DNA of 48,520 bases from Treponema sp. (GTDB lineage Bacteria; Spirochaetota; Spirochaetia; Treponematales; Treponemataceae), in NCBI GenBank assembly GCA_022510845.1, contig JAFLSR010000016.1, positions 1-48,520 of the forward strand. The letters run 5' to 3'. A model generated the notes under the pieces. That model searched no databases. It worked only from the letters and a program-made list of their open reading frames with translations, and was not told the DNA's origin. The position numbers and the translations under genes are program-made. This document shows positions 33,470 to 40,353 of this stretch, piece after piece (within the stretch, counting starts at the first letter, position 1; each line of letters begins with the position of its first letter).

Positions 33470-33498
33470 TTGAAAATTTCCAAAATCCGTGCTACAAT
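33470..33498 (+). promoter_or_regulatory. rpoN promoter, leaderless type
   Basis: TTGAAA (33470-33475), 17 bp, TACAAT (33493-33498). Only five bases separate it from the GTG start codon of rpoN. Confidence 0.6.
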
Positions 33499-33503
33499 GA
33501 ATC

Positions 33504-35027
33504 GTGTCGCAAATTCTTTCGCAGCAGCAACGGATTTCTCAAACACAAACCCAACGCATGGGACAGCGGCAAATACAGTCGCTCAATCTGCTTGCGATGG
33601 GCGCGGATGATTTGCGCGAAGAGATTTACGCGCAGGCGGAAAAAAATCCCGCGCTGGAAATTGAGGACGATGATTTTGAAAGCGGCGTAAAAAATGTGCG
33701 CGTGAAAACTTCGCTTGCTTCCGACTATCTGCGCGTGGGAAGCGTGAGCGCGGCGGGCGAAGAAAAGTCCCGCGCATTCCAAGAGGTTTTGGAAAGCCGT
33801 CCCGACGAACGGCGCACTTTGTTCTCTCATCTGATGGAGCAACTTTCCTTCTTGCGCATTCCGCCCGAAGAAAACGCGCTTTGCAAAAAGTTGATTGGCA
33901 ATCTTGACGAGCGCGGCTTTTTCATTCTCGCGCCTGCCGCCTTGCTGAACCCATCCCTTAACGAGGATGCGGAACTTTTGGAAAAGTGCCTTTCCATAGT
34001 GCGCGGTTTTGAGCCGAGCGGAATCTGCGTGGCGAACGTGCAGGAAAGCCTTTTGCTCCAGGCGCGGCAAAAAGGCGGCGCGAACGATGCCGCGATTTTT
34101 TTGCTCGACGGGCATTTGGAATTTTTGAATCCGCCTCAGGCCCAAAAAGTTTTGAAAAAAATCCATGATTTTGCGAAGACGCAAAAATCCCTTTTTGGCA
34201 GCGCGGATTTGCCTTTCGAAAAAAATCTTTCGCTTTCCGAAGTTCAAGCCGCGCTCGATTTTATAAAGACGCTCGACCCTTTTCCTGCGCGGAATTTTTC
34301 TGCTTCCGTTTCGAATTATATTTCGCCCGATGTTTTCGTTGAAAAAATTCCTGTTTCCGTGGAAGAAGTCGATTTCAAAAAACGCGAGATTCCTTGCGAT
34401 GGCAACTTTTCGTTCAAAATCAGGATTTCCGACAAATTGATTCCGCGCGTGAAGATTTCGCAGGAATTCATTTCCGCGCAAAAGAAATCCGAGTTCGCAA
34501 AGGAAGCGGTGAAGACTGCGAACGTGTTTTTGGAAAGCCTTGAATTCCGCGAAAGCACGATTGCCGCCGCGATGATTGCGATTGTCCAAAGCCAAATTGA
34601 ATTTTTCAAGCACGGCCCCGGGCATCTTGCGCCGTTGCGTCAGCAGGATGTGGCGGAAGCGATTGGCGTTCACGAAAGCACGATTTCGCGAATGGCACTT
34701 TCGAAATTCATTCAATGCGAATGGGGAATCTTTCCTGTAAAATATTTTTTTACGAACGCGCTTCCTGTTTCCGCGAATGCCGCTCCTCTTCCGCAGGACG
34801 CGAATCTTTCGGACAAGGTTTCTGAAAATTCTTCGGACAATTTTGTTTCCAAGGAAAAGGCGAAAATCGAAATCCAAAAAATCCTGCAAGAGCATTCGGG
34901 CGAAAAGTCTTTGAGCGACCAAAAAATCGCCGACATCCTTTTTGAACGCGGCATCAAATTGGCGCGGCGCACCGTCGCAAAATACCGCGCGCAGTTGAAC
35001 GTGCAGTCTTCGTACTTTAGGAGCTAG
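33504..35027 (+). CDS. rpoN: RNA polymerase sigma-54 factor
   Basis: Sigma-54 directs polymerase to -24/-12 promoters that need enhancer-binding ATPases. The 507-residue protein has the Gln-rich region I (LSQQQRISQTQTQRMGQRQIQSL, about 5-27, interrupted here for length only), an acidic linker, the core-binding region, the HTH region (DVAEAIGVHESTISRMALSKFI) and the RpoN box ARRTVAKYRAQLNV near the C terminus. The start is GTG 33504 with no Shine-Dalgarno sequence, five bases after a TACAAT box. No enhancer-binding protein gene is in the window. The order rpoN-hpf-hprK-ptsH recalls the proteobacterial rpoN-hpf-ptsN-rapZ-npr cluster. Confidence 0.96.
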   Translation: MSQILSQQQRISQTQTQRMGQRQIQSLNLLAMGADDLREEIYAQAEKNPALEIEDDDFESGVKNVRVKTSLASDYLRVGSVSAAGEEKSRAFQEVLESRPDERRTLFSHLMEQLSFLRIPPEENALCKKLIGNLDERGFFILAPAALLNPSLNEDAELLEKCLSIVRGFEPSGICVANVQESLLLQARQKGGANDAAIFLLDGHLEFLNPPQAQKVLKKIHDFAKTQKSLFGSADLPFEKNLSLSEVQAALDFIKTLDPFPARNFSASVSNYISPDVFVEKIPVSVEEVDFKKREIPCDGNFSFKIRISDKLIPRVKISQEFISAQKKSEFAKEAVKTANVFLESLEFRESTIAAAMIAIVQSQIEFFKHGPGHLAPLRQQDVAEAIGVHESTISRMALSKFIQCEWGIFPVKYFFTNALPVSANAAPLPQDANLSDKVSENSSDNFVSKEKAKIEIQKILQEHSGEKSLSDQKIADILFERGIKLARRTVAKYRAQLNVQSSYFRS

Positions 35028-35049
35028 GCGAATTTCTTGAAAATTTCAT

Positions 35050-35078
35050 TTTACTTTTTTTGAAATCCGTGTTATATT
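35050..35078 (+). promoter_or_regulatory. Candidate hpf promoter
   Basis: TTTACT (35050-35055), 17 bp, TATATT (35073-35078). If used, the hpf mRNA would carry a leader of about 200 nt that includes the complete four-hairpin element. Confidence 0.5.
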
Positions 35079-35132
35079 TATTTGAGAAGGAACTTGAAAC
35101 TTTTTTACTTTTTGAAAATACAAGAGGTGTTT

Positions 35133-35271
35133 GAAGTTTGAGTCGAAGATGCCGCCTCAAACTTCAGCGTCGAGTTTTTTCAAAAACTCGCTTATTCACT
35201 GCCGTTTCTCATTTCATTGCGAAACGGCATTCCGAAAAATAAAAAACTTGAAATTTTTTTATTTTTCGGAA
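35133..35271 (+). repeat. Four-hairpin composite element in the hpf leader
   Basis: Hairpin 0: GAAGTTTGAG/CTCAAACTTC with loop TCGAAGATGCCGC (35133-35165). Beta: CGAGTTTTTTCAAAAACTCG (35171-35190). Linker CTTATTCACT. Gamma: GCCGTTTC/GAAACGGC (35201-35228). Delta: a 17-nt arm, an 8-nt loop CTTGAAAT and a 17-nt arm (35230-35271). Total 139 nt. The element ends next to the AGGAGG ribosome site of hpf. Confidence 0.88.
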
Positions 35272-35287
35272 TTATAGGAGGTGTTCT

Positions 35288-35578
35288 ATGAACAAGACGG
35301 TTAACGCGGTGGGATTTGAGCTGGAACAAAAACAGTCAGATTTGATAGAAAAAAAACTCCGACGGCTTGATTATGCCGAAGATTTTATAATTGATTTGAT
35401 TTTGCGCGTGAAGCACGACAAGCAGTATGTGTTTGACACGACGGTGAATTTCCGCTGGGGTGCGCAGGCTCATGTTTCGGGCGAGGACTACGATTTTGCC
35501 GCCGCGCTCAACAAGTTGATTGACATTTTGGACAATAAAATCAACAAGGAAAAGGAAAAAGTCCAGCAAAAGGGCTGA
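35288..35578 (+). CDS. hpf: Ribosome hibernation promoting factor, short form
   Basis: Short HPF/RaiA-type proteins bind the 30S decoding site and promote ribosome dimers in stationary phase. The 96-residue protein starts MNKTVNAVGFELEQKQSDLI and keeps the family's FxxxVNFRWGAQAHVSGEDYDFAAALNKLIDILDNKI pattern (read as separate blocks), ending in a Lys-rich helix. It lacks the C-terminal dimerisation domain of long HPF. A perfect AGGAGGTG site precedes the ATG. Position after rpoN and before hprK fits the rpoN-linked regulatory cluster. Confidence 0.88.
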   Translation: MNKTVNAVGFELEQKQSDLIEKKLRRLDYAEDFIIDLILRVKHDKQYVFDTTVNFRWGAQAHVSGEDYDFAAALNKLIDILDNKINKEKEKVQQKG

Positions 35579-35712
35579 TTTTCTGTCCGTGAATTTTGAA
35601 GCGCGGGGTGGTTTCAAAAACGCAAAGTTGCGGAACGCCTTGCGCATTTTCTGCCGCTTCGCCATAATTTTTTAGTCGTCCGAAAAATTTATTTTTGACG
35701 CGCGAATTTCGC

Positions 35713-35741
35713 TTGCGCAATCTTTGCAAATTGTGTATAGT
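35713..35741 (+). promoter_or_regulatory. hprK promoter, leaderless type
   Basis: TTGCGC (35713-35718), 17 bp, TATAGT (35736-35741). Six bases separate the -10 box from ATG 35748. The -35 match is only partial. Confidence 0.45.
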
Positions 35742-35747
35742 GTTCTT

Positions 35748-36737
35748 ATGGGCGAACAAAAATTCACGGTGCTTGATCTCCTGAATCTCGAACTTTCGGA
35801 TTATGACGCGATAAACTTGCGTTGCGTTGCCGGAAGGCGGGGGCTTTCGCGGGAAATCACCGGCACAAGCATCAGTCGTCCAGGGCTTGGGCTTTCGGGA
35901 TTTTTCGAAGGCTTTGTCCGTTCTTCGATTCATCTTTTTGATGTGGGCGAAGTCGCGTATCTGAACAAACTTTACTCCGAACATCGCACCGACACCATCA
36001 GGCAGTTTTTTTCCTATTCCGTTGCTTGTTGCGTTTTTGTTTCAAACGGCGAGCCGACTCCCGACTTCATCGAAATCGCCGAGGAATTTTCCTGCGCGAT
36101 TTTTGTCACGAATCTGAATCTTTCCGAATTTCTGCCAAGAATCACGCGAATTTTTTCGAATGTTTTCGCTCCTCGCAAAACCATGCATGGCGTTCTTGTG
36201 GAAGTGTTCGGCGTGGGCATTCTGCTTGGCGGGCGTTCGGGCGTGGGAAAAAGCGAAACTGCGCTTGAACTTGTGGAACGCGGACATCGCCTTGTTGCCG
36301 ATGACATCATAGAAATTCGGTGCGTGAACGGCAATGTGATTTTGGGGCGTGGCGCGAATTCCCTGATAAGCCACCACATGGAAATCCGCGGCGTCGGAAT
36401 AGTGAACGTTTCGCGGCTCTATGGAGTCGGTTCGATTCGCGAGCAAAAGGAAATCCAGCTGATTGTGGAACTGGAAGAATGGGACCAGAATAAAATTTAC
36501 GACAGGCTGGGCACTGCGAAAAGAAGCATGGATTTGCTTGGCGTGAAAATTCCCGCGATAGAAATTCCTGTGCGTCCCGGCCGAAACCTCCCGATTATTA
36601 TCGAGGCTGTGGCAATGAACGAGCGGCTCAAAAAAATGGGTTATGACAGCGCACGGGATTTCAACCAAAATGTATTGCGCTGGATTGAAATGGGCGCCGC
36701 GCAGACTGCGTATTACGGAATGGAAGATTTGTATTGA
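35748..36737 (+). CDS. hprK: HPr kinase/phosphorylase
   Basis: Phosphorylates and dephosphorylates Ser46 of HPr in response to ATP, phosphate and sugar phosphates. The 329-residue protein has the N-terminal domain (RRGLSREITGTSISRPG), Walker A GGRSGVGKSETALELVERGH (about 152-171), VADDIIEI, the HprK signature EIRGVGIVNVSRLYG and PVRPGRNLP. ATG 35748 gives the usual N terminus and lies six bases after a TATAGT box; an in-frame TTG 24 bases upstream would sit inside the promoter. With the following ptsH it makes a regulatory pair; no PTS permease is nearby, fitting a signalling rather than a sugar-transport role. Confidence 0.95.
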   Translation: MGEQKFTVLDLLNLELSDYDAINLRCVAGRRGLSREITGTSISRPGLGLSGFFEGFVRSSIHLFDVGEVAYLNKLYSEHRTDTIRQFFSYSVACCVFVSNGEPTPDFIEIAEEFSCAIFVTNLNLSEFLPRITRIFSNVFAPRKTMHGVLVEVFGVGILLGGRSGVGKSETALELVERGHRLVADDIIEIRCVNGNVILGRGANSLISHHMEIRGVGIVNVSRLYGVGSIREQKEIQLIVELEEWDQNKIYDRLGTAKRSMDLLGVKIPAIEIPVRPGRNLPIIIEAVAMNERLKKMGYDSARDFNQNVLRWIEMGAAQTAYYGMEDLY

Positions 36738-36739
36738 GG

Positions 36740-36881
36740 TTTAAAATCCGCGCTTGGATTTTGCGCGGATTTTAAAATGCGAGTTTTTCGAAAAACTCGC
36801 TTATTTACTGCCGTTTCTCGCTGCACTGCGAAACGGCATTTCAGCGGATTAAAAAAATTGAAACTTTTTTAATCCGCTGAA
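36740..36881 (+). repeat. Four-hairpin composite element between hprK and ptsH
   Basis: Hairpin 0: a perfect 14-bp stem TTTAAAATCCGCGC/GCGCGGATTTTAAA (36740-36776). Beta: a 22-nt perfect palindrome GCGAGTTTTTCGAAAAACTCGC (36779-36800). Linker TTATTTACT. Gamma: GCCGTTTC/GAAACGGC (36810-36837). Delta: 17-nt arm, 8-nt loop ATTGAAAC, 17-nt arm (36840-36881). It spans 142 nt, starting two bases after the hprK stop and ending just before the ptsH ribosome site. Confidence 0.9.
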
Positions 36882-36895
36882 ATTAAGGGGGAAAT

Positions 36896-37162
36896 ATGAT
36901 TGAAAAAATTTTGACCGTAAAAAACCGCGCGGGAATCCATGCGCGTCCGGCTTCTTTGATTGCGCAGACGGCAAACAAATTTTCCAGTGAAATCACGTTG
37001 ATAAAAGATGAAATCGAAGTGAACGCCAAATCGATTATGGGCGTAATAGCGATGGCGGCCGGCTACAACACCACAATCGTGCTAAAGGCGGAGGGCAGCG
37101 ATGAACAGGAAGCCGCCGCCGCGATTGAAAGGCTGTTCGAGACGAAATTCGAGGAGGAGTGA
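36896..37162 (+). CDS. ptsH: Phosphocarrier protein HPr
   Basis: The 88-residue HPr has both regulatory sites: His15 in NRAGIHARPASL and Ser46 in EVNAKSIMGVIAMAAG. It can therefore accept phosphate from PEP via enzyme I (not encoded here) and from ATP via HprK, encoded just upstream. A strong AAGGGGG ribosome site precedes the ATG. The stop codon touches the GTG start of lexA, an unusual partner that implies cotranscription of HPr with the SOS repressor. Confidence 0.95.
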   Translation: MIEKILTVKNRAGIHARPASLIAQTANKFSSEITLIKDEIEVNAKSIMGVIAMAAGYNTTIVLKAEGSDEQEAAAAIERLFETKFEEE

Positions 37163-37777
37163 GTGAAGGAAATCACGCAGGTTCAAAAAAACGTCCTCGA
37201 CTATATTTCAAAATTCATCGATGAAAATTCTTACCCTCCAACTGTGCGCGAAATAAGCGAGCACTTCGGAAAGTCGATTCGCGCGGTGCAGGACAATATG
37301 ATGGCGCTTCAAAAAAAAGGCTACATTTCGCTTGTACGGAAAAAATCGCGCTCGATAAAAATCCTGATGGACGACGCGGAAAAAGAAGGCGGCGTTTTTA
37401 TGGACAAAGTTCCGCTGCTCGGAACGATTGCCGCAGGAAAGCCGCTTCTGTGCGAGGAAAACCTTGACGGCTATGTCACGCTCACCGAGCCTTTCATCCG
37501 TCCGGGAAAAAAATATTTCGCGCTGCGCGTTCGCGGCCAAAGCATGGTGGGCGCGGGCATCCTTGAAGGCGACCTTGCTATCGTGGAACAGTGCTCGGAT
37601 GCGGTGGACGGACAGATTGTCGTCGCCGTCATCGAAGACGCGATAACGCTCAAACGCTATTTTAGGGAATCGGGACGAATCCGCTTGCAGCCTGAAAACC
37701 CCGAATTCAATCCGATTTATTGCACGAGCGACTTGCGCATCGTGGGAACGCTTGCCAATTTGGTGCGCACTTACTGA
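37163..37777 (+). CDS. lexA: LexA-type SOS repressor
   Basis: LexA represses DNA-damage genes and cleaves itself when stimulated by RecA filaments. The 204-residue protein has an N-terminal winged helix (YPPTVREISEHFGKSIRAVQ, about 24-43), a cleavage site Ala-Gly in GTIAAGKPL, the catalytic Ser in RGQSMVGAGILEGD and the catalytic Lys in AITLKRYF. The GTG start has GGAGG in the end of ptsH. The recognition helix KSIRAVQDNM differs from the SSSTVHGHL type of E. coli and Bacillus, so its operator probably differs too. Next gene is holA, three bases on. Confidence 0.92.
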   Translation: MKEITQVQKNVLDYISKFIDENSYPPTVREISEHFGKSIRAVQDNMMALQKKGYISLVRKKSRSIKILMDDAEKEGGVFMDKVPLLGTIAAGKPLLCEENLDGYVTLTEPFIRPGKKYFALRVRGQSMVGAGILEGDLAIVEQCSDAVDGQIVVAVIEDAITLKRYFRESGRIRLQPENPEFNPIYCTSDLRIVGTLANLVRTY

Positions 37778-37779
37778 AA

Positions 37780-38778
37780 ATGTCTCTTTACTTGTACAGC
37801 GGGCCGGAATTCGGCGAGCGCGATGACGCGGTTCTGGCGGTGAAAAATTCGCTCCAAAAAAAATTCTCCTCGTGCGAATTCTATTCCTATTATTCCGTGG
37901 AAGTTTCGATTGCGGACGCGATGCAAAAATTGTACGGCGCGTCGCTCTTTTCCGATGTCACTTGCGTCGTCTTTCATGGCGCGGAGCAAATCAAAAAGAA
38001 AGAGGATGTCCAAAAAATAGCGGACTGGGCAAAGACCGCGCCCGAGTCCAGCGTCCTGATTTTGGTGAGCGATGAAATTTCCTGCGACGCGAAATTGGAA
38101 AAAATCGTGCCGAAGGAGTGCCGCCGCCAGTTTTGGGAAATGTTCGAGGAGCAGAAAATTCCGTGGCTCAAAAATTATTTTTCCAAAAACGGCTATTCTA
38201 TTGAAAGCGACGCTTGCGAAGAAATCCTCGACCTTGTCGAAAACAACACGCAGGCTTTGAAAAACGAATGCTCGCGGTTTTTCGTGTGCTTTCCGCAGGG
38301 CGCGAAAATCACGGTTGAAAATGTGGATTCGCTCATCGAGCACGTTCGCGAGGAATCGGCTTTTACGCTTTTTGACGCTATGTCCGAGGCTTCAAAAAAT
38401 CCTTCGGACCGCCTTGAAAGCGCGCTCGGAATCTTGCAGAAAATCCGCCTTTCAAAAGATTCTTCGAGCGTGATGATAATTTCGGGGCTTTCGTTTTGTT
38501 TCCGAAGGCTTTCCGTGTGGCACTCGCTGAAAGCCGCGGGCAAGACTGACGATTTTTCGCTAAAGACGAGCGGCTTTGCGAGCAAAAAAAGCCGCCGCCA
38601 ATACAGTGCCGCCGAGCGCGTTTGGAATGCCGGGCAAACTGCGGCTATATGCGCACTGCTTTCCGAAACGGATATGCAGATTCGTTCCGGCGGGGCGGGG
38701 ATGGAAGACACGCTTTTGCAAATGCTTCTATATGAAATCATAGTGAAGCGCGGAGCGAAGATGAGTTTATATGTGTGA
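37780..38778 (+). CDS. holA: DNA polymerase III delta subunit
   Basis: HolA is the clamp-loader subunit that opens the beta clamp. The 332-residue protein has the family layout: MSLYLYSGPEFGERDDAVLA at the N terminus, the SLFSDVTCVVFHGAEQIKKK segment, a degenerate AAA domain ending LENEC-like ALKNECSRF, and the C-terminal helical domain (RRQYSAAERVWNAG). ATG 37780 follows the lexA stop by two bases with no strong Shine-Dalgarno sequence, suggesting translational coupling. A further in-frame extension upstream overlaps lexA and is rejected. Confidence 0.88.
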   Translation: MSLYLYSGPEFGERDDAVLAVKNSLQKKFSSCEFYSYYSVEVSIADAMQKLYGASLFSDVTCVVFHGAEQIKKKEDVQKIADWAKTAPESSVLILVSDEISCDAKLEKIVPKECRRQFWEMFEEQKIPWLKNYFSKNGYSIESDACEEILDLVENNTQALKNECSRFFVCFPQGAKITVENVDSLIEHVREESAFTLFDAMSEASKNPSDRLESALGILQKIRLSKDSSSVMIISGLSFCFRRLSVWHSLKAAGKTDDFSLKTSGFASKKSRRQYSAAERVWNAGQTAAICALLSETDMQIRSGGAGMEDTLLQMLLYEIIVKRGAKMSLYV

Positions 38779-38847
38779 ATTGCGAACAGGTAAAAGTTCG
38801 CTTATTTATTCAAACCGCGCCCTGCGTACAAAACGGAGTTTTGCCTG

Positions 38848-39075
38848 TTATTGCGCGATTTCGATTTCGTTCAACTTTGATTTGAGCGAGTTCAACTCTT
38901 CTGCGGTGAACGTGATTCCTTTGCCCATTTTTTGATGGTCCGCGCTCCACGGCCGCAAGTCGTATTTTGCGGGGCGGTCTCCCCAGGAAACGCGGTTCAG
39001 TTCTGTTTTCCAGCCGCCTTTTCCCTCTGAAATCACTGCGATGTGCTCTTCGATTTTGAATGTGAATTCGTCCAT
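38848..39075 (-). CDS. YdbC/PC4-family single-stranded DNA-binding protein
   Basis: The 75-residue protein matches the small bacterial PC4-like (YdbC) family: FKIEEHIAVIS, GWKTELNRVSWGDRPAKYDL, RPWSADHQKMGKGITFTAEE and a C-terminal helix. Lactococcal YdbC binds single-stranded nucleic acids and resembles the eukaryotic coactivator PC4. An AGGA site lies nine bases before the ATG and a promoter just upstream. It is convergent with holA; the 69-base spacer 38779-38847 has a GCGAAC...GTTCGC hairpin followed by TTATTTATTCA, the linker seen in the composite repeats. Confidence 0.88.
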   Translation of the reverse strand: MDEFTFKIEEHIAVISEGKGGWKTELNRVSWGDRPAKYDLRPWSADHQKMGKGITFTAEELNSLKSKLNEIEIAQ

Positions 39076-39095
39076 TTTTTTCCTGCCTTACATAT

Positions 39096-39124
39096 AATAT
39101 ACACCTTTTTGCGATTTTTTTCAC
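39096..39124 (-). promoter_or_regulatory. Promoter of the PC4-like gene
   Basis: On the minus strand GTGAAA, 17 bp, TATATT, ending about 20 bases before the start codon. Confidence 0.5.
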
Positions 39125-39155
39125 GCGAAATCAAGAAAAATTTCAAAAAAATTTT

Positions 39156-39266
39156 GGAGTTGGATTCGACCTCAAACTTACCGACAAGTTGGATCTTGTA
39201 GCGGATATGTATCTTTCGATGTTCTTCGCGTTCGACCTCAATGTGGGAATCGCGTATCGCTTCTAG
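39156..39266 (+). pseudogene. 3' remnant of an outer-membrane barrel gene
   Basis: An open stretch of 36 codons reads GVGFDLKLTDKLDLVADM then YLSMFFAFDLNVGIAYRF and TAG. The alternating hydrophobic pattern and terminal aromatic Phe are the hallmark of the last beta strands of an outer-membrane barrel protein, recognised by BamA. There is no start codon or upstream coding sequence in frame, so it is a leftover 3' end after deletion or recombination. It is followed by a strong terminator that has a near-identical copy at 44402-44455. Confidence 0.6.
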
Positions 39267-39279
39267 TATTTTGCAGGCA

Positions 39280-39333
39280 TGAGATTTGTGTTACCCCTCC
39301 CTTGCTTTGAATCAGCGGGGGAGGGGATTTTTT
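39280..39333 (+). terminator. Duplicated terminator, copy 1
   Basis: CCCCTCCC (39294-39301) pairs with GGGAGGGG (39319-39326), then at least six T residues. The 54-base block 39280-39333 is identical to 44402-44455 except for one base. It follows the barrel-gene remnant. Confidence 0.85.
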
Positions 39334-39336
39334 TTT

Positions 39337-40326
39337 TCACCACAAACGCGGAAAAGGAAATCTCAGAGCATTGAAAATATATGCCACTTTATAGGCGAGG
39401 CTTTCATCGATTACAAAATGAACTGCTATGTAGAGTGCGAACGAGATAACGATTGTAAGACCGAGTTTTATGAAAACCAATGCCGTAGAAAATCCGCATG
39501 AATATTCGAATACGATGTGAAGAAGCACAACAAAAATCAAAAACAAAAGAAATTTTTCGGCTACAAAAAAACAGGCGAGGAAAGTCATGGCAAGCGTCAA
39601 GATTGAAATGACTTTTTTGGTTCCGTTTCGTGCTGCCAAAAGGACGATGATTTTTAGCGTGCCAAAAATTATAAGACCAAGTCCTGAAAGACAGCGTTGC
39701 AGTGTTTGAATTTGCGCACTGACATTGCTTTCCATGACTTCCACTCTTATGAAAATGTCTCCGATTTTTTCGGCAAAATAAAAATAGTTGTAGAGCGGCT
39801 TGGAAAAGTTGCCAGTCAAAAGCGAAGGTTTTATGGCTATTACAATGGCCGCGATGAAGGCGAGACTTGCGATTAGATCCAAAATTGAAAGAAGCATTTC
39901 GAATGCCGCTTCTTTGAACGGCGATGTTTTGTAAGTCTTTTCTTTTTGGTCGGAGTTTTTGTTTTCTTGCCATGCTTCATTGTTCGTGCTGTTTGAATCG
40001 CAAGGCTCGCTGCCGATTTGCGATTCGTCTGCTTTGGTTGATGGATTTTCTTTCTCCGAAGTGTCAGTTTTTTGAGCATCGAATTTTGCCTGACTTTCCT
40101 GCGCATTGGTGTTATGTGTTGTTTTGTTCTTTGCCGCGTCTTCTGCGTTTTGCGACTCAGTTTTTGAATTACATTCTTCTTGTTTTTGCGCGGGATTTTC
40201 TATGTCTTGGGGAAGTTCTCCCTTTATGGCTGTCAGAATTTTTTTCTTCACGATGCTAAAAGTTTTTTTTGCCGATTCAAACAGGTCTTTTGTTTTCTTC
40301 AAAATAAAATTATTTTCGTATTCCAT
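39337..40326 (-). CDS. Multi-pass membrane protein with long hydrophilic N terminus
   Basis: I do not recognise this 329-residue protein. The first about 135 residues are polar and low-complexity (Lys, Glu, Asn, Ser, Gln rich) with an amphipathic start. The rest has about five hydrophobic segments (near 146-170, 215-235, 242-262, 264-285 and 290-312). The ATG has a GGGAG site 27 bases after the DUF975-like gene, so the two are probably one operon. The low-complexity domain may be a cytoplasmic tether. The stop lies directly beside the duplicated terminator. Confidence 0.7.
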   Translation of the reverse strand: MEYENNFILKKTKDLFESAKKTFSIVKKKILTAIKGELPQDIENPAQKQEECNSKTESQNAEDAAKNKTTHNTNAQESQAKFDAQKTDTSEKENPSTKADESQIGSEPCDSNSTNNEAWQENKNSDQKEKTYKTSPFKEAAFEMLLSILDLIASLAFIAAIVIAIKPSLLTGNFSKPLYNYFYFAEKIGDIFIRVEVMESNVSAQIQTLQRCLSGLGLIIFGTLKIIVLLAARNGTKKVISILTLAMTFLACFFVAEKFLLFLIFVVLLHIVFEYSCGFSTALVFIKLGLTIVISFALYIAVHFVIDESLAYKVAYIFNALRFPFPRLW

Positions 40327-40353
40327 AAAAATCTCCCAAAGGCTTACCTGCGG

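Noticed and set aside
35248..35277. Promoter with its -35 in the TTGAAA loop of the delta hairpin
   Set aside because: No acceptable -10 box occurs at 16-18 bp in the three gene-proximal copies, so a shared promoter function is not supported.
36777..36872. 31-codon frame inside the ptsH-leader element as a leader peptide
   Set aside because: No ribosome site, and its frame differs from the one in the hpf-leader copy.
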